Notes: generated by a model from the letters alone, not told the origin. Shown: positions 10,345 through 20,260, numbered from the stretch's first letter. The stretch: DNA of 30,047 nucleotides from Rhizophagus sp. LPA8_4_AMF (GCA_021464525.1 JADRCO010000592.1:1-30047), one strand, 5' to 3'. Made by a program: numbers and translations.

Positions 10345-10938
10345 TTATTCATCTAAATCGGATATGGTTTTATCACTTTCTTCACTTACTTCACTTTCTT
10401 CTTTTTCTTTCCTTTTCCTATTTCTTACTTGCCAATATAAATAATCCTTATCATAATCCTCCTTAAAATCATATTTAGCAGCCAAAGTAGTCCATTTTTC
10501 ATCACTTAATATATCAAATTCACGAGGTGAAATCTGACAATATTTATAAGCATCATCGATTCCACATAATTTTTGACAATTAAAAAAGTGATAAATTCTA
10601 ATGGTTTTTCTTATAACCTTATAATTTCCTTTCAAATTAATATCATTCATTAATTTTTGTTTAACTTTTTTTCCATTTTCTTGACTATATTTTATTTTAT
10701 ATTGATTCATAACATTATAAAAACGAAATAAATTTTCAAATTTAACGTATAAATTTTTTTCAGTTTTACTTTGAATAGCTTGAACAATTCCATTAACAAC
10801 AGCCTTTCGATCCACATCGTCTTCCATATTTAATGAAACGGAAAAAATGGAATTATTTGTTGTTATATGAACATTTTTTAATTGAATCAATTTTTCAATT
10901 TCCTTAACGAACTTATTATAAAGTTTGTTATGATCCAT
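10345..10938 (-). CDS. Unrecognised 197-aa protein with acidic C-terminal tail
   Basis: A single uninterrupted frame from ATG 10936-10938 to the stop at 10345. Codon use (AT-rich synonymous choices) and composition are those of a real AT-rich fungal gene, and the length is well beyond chance here. The protein is hydrophilic and mostly helical in appearance, with a Lys-rich middle (YKIKYSQENGKKVKQKL), an aromatic segment IRIYHFFNCQKLCGIDDAY, and a segment ISPREFDILSDEKWTTLA that looks like a short helical repeat. A basic patch RNRKRKEKEE at about residues 171-180 could act as a nuclear signal, and the last 20 residues are Glu/Asp/Ser-rich. No signal peptide or membrane helix. I do not recognise a family; similar small orphan proteins are common in Glomeromycotina, so this is probably lineage-specific. 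No intron is needed. Confidence 0.65.
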   Translation of the reverse strand: MDHNKLYNKFVKEIEKLIQLKNVHITTNNSIFSVSLNMEDDVDRKAVVNGIVQAIQSKTEKNLYVKFENLFRFYNVMNQYKIKYSQENGKKVKQKLMNDINLKGNYKVIRKTIRIYHFFNCQKLCGIDDAYKYCQISPREFDILSDEKWTTLAAKYDFKEDYDKDYLYWQVRNRKRKEKEESEVSEESDKTISDLDE

Positions 10939-12946
10939 TTTTTTAAAAATTTTTTTTTTTTTAATTTTTTAATTTTTTTATTTTTTTAATAAAAAATTTT
11001 TTTGGATAATTTTGTTTTAATGATTTCACTTTGACTGTTTAAATATTAAAAGCTTTTAAAATGATTTTTCGCCATATTAAGAAATTTATTTTTATTATTA
11101 CAATAAAAATTAAATATTTTAACCAATCGGTTGTCGAACGGGACAATCTGTTAAAAATATTCTATATTTTTAGAAAATTAAAACACCGATATCTAGTATC
11201 ACAGGGAATTTAATTATCCCAAAAGGGTAAGTTTTTTCGGTTGAAATACCCTCTATATAAGAAACGAAAAAAAAAAATGATGTAACTTATAGGGTACGAT
11301 TAATAAATTCTAAGACAAAATATTTATATAATATTAATTAAAATACGCGACAATTTAATATTAAATATAGTAATTTTTAATTCATATCATTGGTACAAAT
11401 ATTAATATAATGAAAACAAGGTATAATGTTCCTTATAAGTAAATCAAAGATCATAATAACTTAAAAAACTAAAACCTTACGATCTTTTTCATATACGAAA
11501 CTATGTGAGATTATCCTTATTAGTAATTATAAACTATTCCTTTTTTAATATATAATAAGATGATACGAATTTTAACTGTATATAAAATTCTATCTTTTGA
11601 TTTACTTACCTAAAGAAATCGATCATTTGGGTATCATTATATCATTTGACCTTTCTTCCTAGTAATAAATCGGGTAAATCAAGAGGCGCGTTATATCTAT
11701 AGAAAAAAAAAAAATACTGGATTGGGAAGAAAAAGAACCAATTAAATCGGTTGTGTTACCATTTATTTCATCATTTGTAAGAAAGATATAAGAAAATAGA
11801 AAATTTGCAGTATAAAAGATACAATTATAAATAGATATTAATAAGTTGTTACACCAAAAGGTTTCTAACACGTTTCATAATTGTATAACTTTATTTACTT
11901 TATTTTAACAATGATATTGAAGATTATATTTATTTTATTTATATCGTGGAAGCAACAAATTCCGAAATTAATCATTACGTATTAATTACGGATAATCCTT
12001 AAGTTTCAGAATATAAAAGTTTTGCCGAGGTTACTGATCGACCGCAGATAGAAAGGTTGTGATTTATTTTGACGATCATCCCTAAATCGATTTTTTCGAA
12101 CAAAAAATTAAAATCGTACCGTGATTAATAATATTCTCTAGATCTTTCACTGATTTACATATAATTTATTATGAATAGAATTATATAAAAAAAAAAATTA
12201 TTTTAATTAATTTAGTAAAGATGTAATTATTAATACATACATGTCACCAAATTAATTTACATGCATTTACATGTACAACCAATCAAATCTTCCGAGCCCC
12301 TCACGTTTACAAAGGGACTATCAAACAATGTAAATTAACAAGCTGATCATAAAAAGGAAATGTCAAATAATTAAATAATTATGGATTATGGATACAAAAA
12401 TATATATAAATATTTTTTTTTTTTTTTTTTTTTATTAAAAAAAAAAAAAATATAAAAATTTTTTTTTTTTTTTGGTTATACTAAAAAAAAAAAAAAACTT
12501 TGGGTCGTTAAATCAATTGATTCAAAATGCTTAATTTATCTTATTTTGCCAATAAATTTGATCCAATCGATCTTTACGTGGTTTTTTTTTCTTTGACAAT
12601 TTTATAATTATTTCGTTATATTCATATATTTAGGTCTTAGCTCCCGAATTTCATATTGAATTAAAAATTCTAGTCAACCATTCAGTCGAATTATTCTTTT
12701 TAAATCTATTGAATTTTTAATTCATTCTTTTTATTGATAGTCATCTTTGACCGATAATCATGATACTAACCTAAAAATTCCGCATATTAAATTCATCACC
12801 ATTAATAATCTCATATGAAAACGCTATCATAATATGTGATATAAATTCATGATAAGAAAATCCTCTATTATAATAAAATTTGATTATAAATGTCATCTTT
12901 TTGTTAAGACTTTAAAAATTTCATTACAGAATTTTATTTCTTCATT
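10939..12946. other. AT-rich intergenic DNA, no supported gene
   Basis: Scattered T and A runs, including a striking alternation of long T, A, T and A homopolymers at about 12412-12497. A 70-codon minus-strand frame at 11659-11871 is Phe/Ile/Ser-rich and shows no motif. No RNA gene or transposon end was recognised. Confidence 0.55.
12412..12497. repeat. Alternating homopolymer block (T, A, T, A)
   Basis: Successive long runs of T, A, T and A, each more than ten bases, separated by a few bases. Adjacent runs are complementary and can fold on themselves. Homopolymers of this length are also prone to assembly error. Confidence 0.7.
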
Positions 12947-14397
12947 ATGGTTAAAAAATTTTGTGAAGAGATAGTTGCTCACTATAAAAATCTTTATGAA
13001 ACTGAAGTAGGATATGATGTAAAAATTTATGCTGGTGAAATGCCAAATATGAAAGAATTTCATGCTCATTCTTTAATATTAAAAACGCAGTCTGAATTCT
13101 TTAAAACTGCTCTTGAAAAAGATAATCAAAAGGAAAATGGTTATTTCACTTTAAATTTAAATAATTCCCCAAAGACTATTGAAGTTCTTTTAAGGTATTT
13201 TGAAATTATCTTATTATTTTAGGTGTAATTTTTATTTAATTAGTTTCTTATTTATTATTTAGATATATGTATTTTGGAAGTATTGATTTAACAAAATTAA
13301 AACCTAATGAGATATTGGCCCTCTTGTTACCATCAGATGAATTTGGACTTACCCCTTTGAACGTTTACATTCAAGAAATTTTGATTAGAAAACATCGTAA
13401 ATTTATTGCTAATAATCTTGTTGAAATTATCGAATCAATTTATCAAAAAAATTCTTGTATTATGTTATGGGATTTATGTTTACGACAAATTTGTGATAAT
13501 CCAGATTATTTATTTGGAAGTTCTAAATTTCTTACCTTTAATCCTATCATATTAGAAACATTTCTAAAACGAGATGATCTTAATGTTAGTAATGAAATCA
13601 TTATTTGGGAAAATATATTAAAGTGGGCATGTGGTCAAAATCCTACTATTAAACAAGATATTAATAAATGGGAAAAAAATGATTTTGAAGTGATGAAAGA
13701 AAGATTATGTAAATTTATTCCGTTAATTAGATTTCATTTTATAACTTCAGAAGATTTTCGTTTAAAAGTATATCCTTTTAAAGATTTATTACCAATTGAT
13801 TTGATTAATAATGTATCTAATTATCAAAAATTAGATAACAAACCATTTATTAAATACCTTCCTAGATGTACTTCAACTATAATTAAATCTCAACATTTTG
13901 CTATTTTTGCTAGTTGGATCGATAAAAAAGATTCTTTTTATTACAACTTTGGTAATATTCCTTATGATTTCAAATTACTTTATCGTGCTAGTAGGAATGG
14001 TGAAACAATTGCTGCATTTCATGATGCATGTGATAATAAAGGAGCTACTATTGTTATTGCAAAGACTAAACATTCAGAAGAAGTAGTTGGAGGATATAAT
14101 CCATTAGAATGGAATACGAGTGGTTTATGGAAATCAACAAAAGATAGTTTTTTGTTCACTTTTAAGAATAGAATGAACCTTAATTCTTCAAAAGTAGGGT
14201 ATAGTAAAGGTGATCAATATTCTATACATTGTGGTTTAGGTTATGGTCCATTTTTTGGTATTGGTATTGATTTAGGTTGTAATGCTGATGGTACTTGGAT
14301 AAGTGATATATCAGCTGCTTCTTCTTATTCTAAGATTAATTTACCATCATTTTTTATGGTAGATGACTATGAAGTATTTCAAGTTTTTAAAAAATAA
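12947..14397 (+). CDS. BTB-BACK-TLDc protein, two exons (460 aa)
   Basis: Exon 1 is 12947-13194, the 68-nt intron is 13195-13262 (GTATTT..TTTAG) and exon 2 is 13263-14397. Joining them restores the BTB core across the junction (EVLLR, then YMYFGSIDL), and the total is 1383 nt including the stop. Domains: BTB/POZ about residues 20-115 (DVKIYAG, FHAHSLILKTQSEFF), BACK about 134-206 (LWDLCLRQICDNPDYLF, WENILKWACGQ) and TLDc about 288-459 (YDFKLLYRASRNGETIAAFH, GLGYGPFFGIGIDL). BTB-BACK proteins commonly act as substrate adaptors of Cullin-3 ubiquitin ligases; TLDc domains are linked to oxidative-stress protection and V-ATPase regulation. This domain order is abundant in Glomeromycotina. A second AG (TTATTTTAG, near 13222) could give an alternative, frame-changing acceptor. 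Codon use is very AT-rich. Confidence 0.92.
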
Positions 14398-15167
14398 TAT
14401 ACATATTTTAAGTTTTATAGATAGTAATTTAACAAAGTAATCATTTTTTTATTTTATTATAGTTATTGTATTTTTTAGAAAACGAATAAGATTAGTAAAA
14501 TTAGTTTCACTAAATAAGTAATTTATTTGTTTATATGCTGTCCAAGTATTTTTTCCGAGATTGATCTGGTCACGGTAAGAGATTTTTCCGAAGCAGAAAC
14601 CATTCGTCCTACAGGACAGAACGTTCTATCATTTTGTCGAATGTTTTCTCCGAATATATTATATGATTATCAATTTGATTCATATATATATATATATATA
14701 TATATTTCTTTTAATCTAAATAGAAAGAATTTTTTCACAAAGAGAATAATTTTTACTATAAATGCTATTAAGGTAAATATCCTTTTTTAAAAATATTATT
14801 AAAAAAAGTATATGCACGTATTTATCGTGATTTTCAGTTTAAAAATTTAAAAATTAGAGTTTAAAAAAGGATAATATTATAATAAATATTATATTAATAT
14901 TATATTAAGTGAAATTTCTTTTTTTTTTTTTCAACAAAACAGTTCCTTCTCTTCTATAATAATAATAATAATACATACTACCAAATAAATATATGAAAAA
15001 AGTAAATTATTAACATTTTCGGTTAAAACATTCTTTATTTATTTATATTAATAGTGATACGTAAAACAAATAAATTTATTATATCAAAATTAATTAAAAA
15101 TTTTCCGATCTGATTATCTGACTATTGATGCATTATAATCTAGCAATCAGCTGCAAAATCTGGTCGC
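14398..15167. other. Intergenic DNA with a repeat-like GC-richer insert
   Basis: At about 14535-14660 a less AT-rich stretch translates on the plus strand to a peptide with motifs DLVTVRDFSEAE and RPTGQNVLSFCRMFS, and contains CATTCG..CGAATG inverted ends at about 14609-14643. This looks like a remnant of a dispersed repeat, not a gene. It is followed by a TA microsatellite (about 14683-14705) and AT-rich sequence with no features. Confidence 0.4.
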
Positions 15168-15425
15168 AGAGCGCATTAAATCATTTCTCACCCAAAAAAG
15201 GAAATATGTCATAAACATTTAATTAAAAATGTTGTACACTTCCACTGATTTACACGAACAGATACATGAATGAAAAAAGTGACAAATAATTTAGTCGGAA
15301 GTTGAAGCGTTGAAACGAATAAAATATATAAGAGATCTTTGCGGCGGCTGCGGTCAGATTTTGCCGTACATCATAATCATTATTCACCCAAAAAAAGGAA
15401 ATAAATCAAAAATAAACTAATTAAA
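15168..15425. repeat. Diverged direct repeat pair
   Basis: Two segments, about 15168-15235 and 15345-15425, share a GGTCGCAG/GCGGTCAG-type GC-richer start, a CAT-rich middle, then CACCCAAAAAAGGAAATA (one extra A in the second copy) and a run ending in TAATTAAA. They are diverged direct repeats roughly 190 bp apart, probably parts of an old mobile element or tandem duplication. Confidence 0.5.
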
Positions 15426-15599
15426 TATTTCATTGATTGTGCCTCAGATGTAAGATGATAACTGAAACGCGTCAGATATCTCGGATATCAATTTTGAATA
15501 ATTTTGCTATAATAATAATACAATCATAATTTTATAATTAAATTTGTACAAATCAAATTTCAATGTATAATATATTGTAGTGTTATTGAGACAAATCCC

Positions 15600-15725
15600 A
15601 GTAAAAAAGTCTATCTGTTTTTTATATTCCATCTTTTTTCCGTAAAAGGCTCATATTTTCATTTTCCATGAATGAATCCGTGAAAGGCTCATTTTTACGG
15701 AGCTTTTTACAGAAATAACGGATAA
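15600..15725 (+). repeat. Dispersed repeat copy 1 (AAAGGCTCATATTT family)
   Basis: Contains GTAAAAGGCTCATATTTTC and again GTGAAAGGCTCATTTTTACGG, followed by ACAGAAATAACGGATAAAAT. The same order (GTAAAGGTCTCATATTTGCGG, then AAAAAACTGAAAAT) occurs at 18355-18490, so these look like two diverged copies of one dispersed family. Confidence 0.5.
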
Positions 15726-15819
15726 AATTTTTTATAGGAAATTCATTCACCACATTTGTAAATATATAATCCTAGTATATATCGTTGATATCACCCGAGG
15801 TACAACATATTTATTTTTT

Positions 15820-16340
15820 GGTACCCGGACTTTTCGCCGAAGTCCATTTCACCGAAACCCATTTCGCCGAAGAAATTTCGTCGAAGGGATATTTCACCGA
15901 AGTGCAATTTCGCCGAAATACGAATGGACATTTCCATGAATGGCCATTTGCCGAAAAACATTTCGCCGAAGCCATGTCGCCGAACCGAAGGCTTTAATTT
16001 TCCTTTTTTTTAAGACAAACGAATTGTACATTATATTAAGTCACGTTTGTTTATTTATTAATTAAAGGATCGGAAAATTAATTATATTCGATCCCAAGTT
16101 CAAAAAAAAGATAACAAAATCATCATATTCATTAAATTTTCGAAACAAGTAAAGTAAAATTGTTTAGAGAATTTGTTCTTTGAGCATTTTTTATTTTTCT
16201 TTGTATCGAATTGTTAATGATCAAGGAAATATATTAATCACTAACATTTTCGGCGAAATGTCTTTCGACGAAATAGACAATTCGGAGGAAAGGATTCGGC
16301 GAAATTGGTTTCGGCGAAATGGACTTCGGCGAAACGTACC
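15820..16340. mobile_element. Foldback element built of short TTTCGCCGAA units
   Basis: The left arm (15831-15990) is an array of roughly 16-bp units around TTTCGCCGAA, some degenerate. The right arm (about 16245-16340) carries the same motif inverted (TTTCGGCGAAAT, CTTCGGCGAAAC). The outer ends match in inverted orientation: GGTAC, then TTTCGCCGAAGTCCATTTC on the left, equals the reverse complement of the right end ending in GTACC at 16336-16340. Between the arms lies about 250 bp of AT-rich DNA without a gene. Each unit is itself nearly palindromic. The left arm is open in one frame as a repeat peptide (HFAE, HFTE, YFTE), which I take to be a by-product of the DNA repeat. Confidence 0.7.
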
Positions 16341-16883
16341 GTAACCTTATTTTTTCATTATGGATACAAAATTCCGAAAAAAACTTTATAAAACTTATCC
16401 GGATGAAAAACAAATATATTAAAAACACGTGATATATACAATATTAATATTATTTTCTTTGACTGTTGAATTAACAAGATTACGATTTAACCTTTAGATA
16501 AATTTGAAGTTCAACCTTTAATTATAAGGAGTAAGTCCAAAGAAAAATCGCATAATATAAAGATATAATGAGCCTTATGCATATTTAAAAGTTGATCATA
16601 TGATATTTATAATAAGCAAATTAAGATAATATAAATCTTGACAAATCATATCATAAATTCGTGCAAAATAACGCCTTATTAAAAATTCCGAGATAGTTTG
16701 TTCTATATTTTTTTTTTGAAAAAAAAAAAATTGAAGTATCACTTTGTATTAACAAAATTTATAAAAAAGATACGATTCACACGAAAAGGAGTATTTAAAA
16801 AAATTTCAGCATTAAATTCATTTATATCCACTTCCTACTAAGTTATTACATCCAATCCTTTTTTTCGATTTTTATTCGAAAAA
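16341..16883. other. AT-rich intergenic DNA
   Basis: No reading frame, RNA gene or repeat with structure was seen apart from an adjacent T-run/A-run pair at about 16708-16730. Confidence 0.5.
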
Positions 16884-17056
16884 ATGAGCTTTTTCATGAT
16901 AAATGTTGCTCGTGAAAGACAGGAACAAGAAATAATTCGAGCCGCAGCATTAAATTTGAACGATGGTTACCCTCTTAGGTGGTAGTCGTTCATGCAGTAC
17001 AGTATAAAGCATTAAAGAAAATAAAGCGAGGAGAAGGAAAACGGCCATATTATTAA
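16884..17056 (+). pseudogene. Small coding-like fragment with a frame break
   Basis: ATG at 16884 opens 33 codons of convincing protein character (NVARERQEQEIIRAAALN, then NDGYPLRW) before TAG at 16983. A different frame continues directly from about 16979 with VVVVHAVQYKALKKIKRGEG up to TAA at 17054-17056. The two halves look like one small basic protein, or exon, disrupted by a frameshift near 16979. Alternatively it is the end of a gene whose upstream exons are lost. Family not recognised. Confidence 0.3.
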
Positions 17057-17471
17057 TAAAATTTATTTAATTTTTCTATTTAAATGTTACAGCAGCATTA
17101 TTCTTTAAATACTCTTTTAAAAAGAAATCAGCGGTAACGATCATATACAATTGTCATCTACAACATTCTTTTTCAAGTAATAATATATTTGTAGCAATAA
17201 TAATTCCAAATATCAAAATATCTCAGTATTATTTATTTACTATTTTACCTTTAAATTTCAACAGTTTAATAATATTCGGATAAATATAATTAATAATCTT
17301 TCCCATATCCCATAGAACCATTGAATTTTTCTAGTTTTTAACAAAAATAAAAGAGACTTTCCAAACCAATTTTTATAAAATTCTTAAAGTTTTGAGAGTT
17401 GTAAAAGTAAATCGTTCGTTGTATTATCTAATAATATCTTTAGTATATTCGTTCTTTGAGGTGCATTAATA

Positions 17472-17576
17472 ATGAAGTTTTCTTCTGAACTTGCAAACCA
17501 ACATTTATTTTTCGTTCAGGAATATGTTAGTAGACAACAGGCAATACTTAAATATATTATAGCTGAACGTCTCTAG
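17472..17576 (+). CDS. Possible 34-aa small protein
   Basis: ATG 17472 to TAG 17574-17576 encodes a balanced, soluble-looking peptide (MKFSSELANQHLFFVQEYVS, then RQQAILKYIIAERL) with one probable amphipathic helix. It is too short to exclude chance. It lies about 400 bp downstream of the fragment at 16884-17056, so both may be pieces of the same decayed locus. Confidence 0.2.
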   Translation: MKFSSELANQHLFFVQEYVSRQQAILKYIIAERL

Positions 17577-17669
17577 GAATCGGACGAATAATCAATTAAT
17601 CGATTTAATTTGATTATACTAATCGCGGTGGTATCATAGCAACTAACTAACGCTATCTCAAAGTAGCTT

Positions 17670-17737
17670 GTTATATTGGGATCATTTGATCTCGGCCTCC
17701 GCCCAATATAACAGTTATTCGGCACGAAGTGCTGAAT
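17670..17737. repeat. Two successive hairpins
   Basis: GTTATATTGGG (17670-17680) and CCCAATATAAC (17702-17712) form a perfect 11-bp stem. Four nt later ATTCGGCAC (17717-17725) and GTGCTGAAT (17729-17737) form a 9-bp stem with one G-T pair and a GAA loop. The spacer CTCGGCCTCCG is unusually GC-rich for this DNA. It could be a structured RNA or the terminus of a small mobile element; no known RNA family was recognised. Confidence 0.5.
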
Positions 17738-18354
17738 TTGTAATAATTTGTAATAATTGTTAATATGTAATAATTTTTAAAAAATTAATATTTTGTTATT
17801 ATTTAATAATTTAATAATATTCGTAAAAGTAAATGCTATTTTAAAAATTAAATAAATTAAATGCTCTTAATAACAAAAATTATAAAACCTGCCATGGCGC
17901 CCATAGTTATATGATTTATGCATTTTTTATTTGTTACTTTTAAACCTTTTTATTCTATATTATAAGCTGATTCTATTAATATAATAATTATATTCCATCT
18001 TTACAGTATTAATTCTGCAGCATATATTTCCCATATAATTCAAATATTTTTTTATTTCACAATATTTGTAATATAAAAAAAATAATACTAATTAAATCTT
18101 TTTCTGACCATTTTCGAGGGTGTTGAACAATTTTAATTAGTATAATTTGTTTAGTTTAGACCATAGTTTTTGAGAAAATGCACAATATGGCGTTGAACTC
18201 CAGTGTTATGATTTAGTAAAAGTCGTTTAACAATACATTTAATAATACTTTACGAAAATTAATGTTTATTGTTTTAAAATTATTATTTTTATTATTAATA
18301 TTTTAATATGATAATAATTTTAATAATACACTGCAAAAATTAACAAAACACCTT
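17738..18354. other. AT-rich intergenic DNA
   Basis: TAATAATTTGTAATAATTG-type simple sequence around 17740-17830, otherwise no structure or reading frame of interest. Confidence 0.5.
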
Positions 18355-18490
18355 CCCTATAAAAAATTTTGATCCGTTTTTTGATTCCGTTTTTATTCCG
18401 TTTGTATTATTAAATAGACAATTCCGTGTTTAATCAGTAAAGGTCTCATATTTGCGGAGTTTATGTGGCAAAAAAACTGAAAATCTATTG
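18355..18490 (+). repeat. Dispersed repeat copy 2 (AAAGGTCTCATATTT family)
   Basis: Begins with three ATTCCGT/GATTCCGT-type units, then GTAAAGGTCTCATATTTGCG, then AAAAAAACTGAAAATC. It parallels 15600-15725 and leads directly into the tandem block that follows. Confidence 0.5.
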
Positions 18491-18516
18491 AATAGATTTA
18501 ATTAAAAACACTAATA

Positions 18517-18722
18517 AAAAACTGATAAATTCATAGAATGATTTATTGTGTAAAACTGATAAATTCATAGAATAAATTATTGTGTAAAAATGGATAAAAT
18601 TTCGGATAAAAAACTGAAAATTTACTGAGAATTTACTGATAAAATGGATAAATTTCGGATAAAAAACTGAAATTTATTGAGAATTTATTGATATAAAATG
18701 GATAAATTTTTGATAAATTCTC
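18517..18722. repeat. Two nested tandem repeats (34-bp and ~54-bp periods)
   Basis: Two 34-bp copies around AAACTGATAAATTCATAGAA begin near 18517 and 18551. They are followed by slightly more than two copies of a 54-55-bp unit starting TGGATAAA(A)TTTCGGATAA at 18591, 18645 and 18700. Both units share an ACTGATAAA/ACTGAAAAT core, suggesting they grew out of the same dispersed repeat. Confidence 0.7.
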
Positions 18723-18870
18723 AGGACACAATTCCAGGATTTCTCCTCTACTTTACTCTTGTTATTTGGAGTTTTTACTTGGTTTTGTGAAGATTGCTTT
18801 TTCCTTTTTTTACTTATATAAGCGTAATAAATATAATTATATTTATTTGAAAAATAAAATTCACGCCTTA

Positions 18871-19074
18871 CTAGAAGTTTACATAATATGGAGAGCATTA
18901 GCCTCAGTTTCAGAAGTATTAGCGCGAGAAATTAGAGAGATCTCAACTTGTTCAATCGGGTTTAATCAATCCATGGTTTCCCGTATTTATAATAATCTTT
19001 ATATTCCCAAATGTGACAAAACAATAGCTGTTATAGTTAAATGGATCAATTTAGAATTAGAAAAAGAAGAGTAA
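18871..19074 (+). pseudogene. Coding-like fragment with a helix-turn-helix look
   Basis: About 67 codons of balanced protein composition end at TAA 19072-19074: IIWRALASVSEVLAREIREI, then SIGFNQSMVSRIYNNLYIPK and a Glu/Lys-rich end. The middle part resembles a helix-turn-helix (NQSMVSRIYNN), as in small DNA-binding or transposase N-terminal domains. A possible splice acceptor (TTACTAG) ends at 18874. The frame continues upstream only into T-rich sequence with no protein character, so this is probably a last exon or a remnant. No family assigned. Confidence 0.3.
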
Positions 19075-19444
19075 AAAGGAGTGAAATCATATGTAGTTAT
19101 AGTGTGATATTTGTACATTTTATCATGTCATTATTATGTTATCTGTTGCAAACAAACATAATAATGCGTTGCAAATTTTAACGTCAATTTATTCAATATA
19201 CTCACAGTACACTATACAGTATTTATGTATAAAAAATAACTGTGTAGTTTTCCAAAATTTCCGAATAATCGAAGTTTGTCTAAATAAACATCTAACGCTA
19301 AAAAGGGTGATTCTCAGGGGGTAAAAATTTTTTTCTTCGAACTGCGAAGAATTCGGAAATTTCTTTCGGAAAAATACATGATTATTTATTATGTCAAATG
19401 ACAGGTGATTACGCAAATCCGATGATTATTAATTCGGTGACTAT
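19075..19444. other. Intergenic DNA, nothing recognised
   Basis: Short overlapping open frames on both strands with no protein character. No repeat or RNA structure was recognised. Confidence 0.4.
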
Positions 19445-19826
19445 AGGCCTGTTCAATTCTGATCGTTCGGAATTTTGATCGGGTTTTGAGTTGATAAACA
19501 TTGGCTGATGAAATTGTGTGACCTGATCAGTGACCCGATTTTATCGACCTACAAAAAAGTAGAATTTTTTGATCGCTTTTTTTTAACGAGTCTGGTGCTT
19601 AGTAAAGTTTTAATATGCACCCTCAAAAAGTTTACTATACCTTTATGGTATTGCTTATTTGCCATTTTTAAAAAAGAAAAATATTTTATTATACGAAAAA
19701 TAAGGTGACCAAGGTTAATCGTTCAATAAGCCGATCAAAGTACTCAATTTTGATTTTGATCACATGTTAGGATTGGTTAATGAATTTTTGATCAAAAAAA
19801 TCGAACGATCAGAATTGAACAGGCCT
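19445..19826. mobile_element. Non-autonomous DNA transposon (MITE), 382 bp
   Basis: The ends are inverted copies: AGGCCTGTTCAATTCTGATC at 19445-19464 continues with GTTCG and is matched by the reverse complement of 19802-19826. Weaker similarity extends about 12 bp further (TTTTGATC). The element is flanked by TAT on both sides (19442-19444 and 19827-19829), a possible 3-bp target-site duplication. No transposase is encoded. The interior has several GATCA motifs. The superfamily is uncertain; the short duplication is compatible with a PIF/Harbinger-like element but does not show it. Confidence 0.75.
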
Positions 19827-20089
19827 TATGTTACTCCAAATTCTTTTTAATAAATAGCCCCGATTTTTTGAAATCTGTAATTTTGGTATTTGGTAATGTA
19901 AACCTTTTTTTTAAAAAATTATTTTGTTATTTTATACGTTCAATGTCGAATGACCTTAAGTTTAAAGCGCAAATAAGGGTTAGGACTAGGAATTTGTCCC
20001 ATTTTGAAGTTGTCAATAATGATAATCTTAAATTCCGAGCAAATTCATCATTAGTTATTATCAAGTTTGCGCCATCCATAACGTAGATT

Positions 20090-20260
20090 TATATTTTTGT
20101 GCTTCACCGAACATTTTGGCGCTGATAAATTTTTTCGAAAAGTGTCACTTATAGTGAACCTTCGTCGTAATTACGTAATTAACGAAGATAACCAGAACTG
20201 AACCCACCTAAATTTCACCAAGATCACAGATCATAACCATTATACCACACAAAAACGTAT
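20090..20260 (-). mobile_element. Possible tRNA-derived SINE remnant
   Basis: On the minus strand TGGTATAATGGTTATGATC (starting near 20250) resembles a tRNA D-arm with RNA polymerase III A-box. About 31 nt later comes GTGGGTTCAGTTC, a degenerate B-box, at tRNA-like spacing. The acceptor and anticodon stems do not pair well, so this is not a functional tRNA. Downstream on the same strand (20090-20190) is non-coding sequence with the small palindrome CTTCGT..ACGAAG, which could be the SINE body. The left boundary is a guess. Confidence 0.35.

Noticed and set aside
15785-15997. 70-codon repeat peptide (HFAE, HFTE, YFTE)
   Set aside because: It follows from the TTTCGCCGAA DNA array inside a foldback element; there is no conserved start or gene context.
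19503-19530. Hammerhead ribozyme core (CTGATGA)
   Set aside because: CTGATGA occurs, but no stem II followed by GAAA and no closing stems could be found around it.
20180-20250. Functional tRNA gene on the minus strand
   Set aside because: A- and B-box-like blocks exist, but the acceptor, anticodon and T stems do not pair, so it is at best a tRNA-derived remnant.
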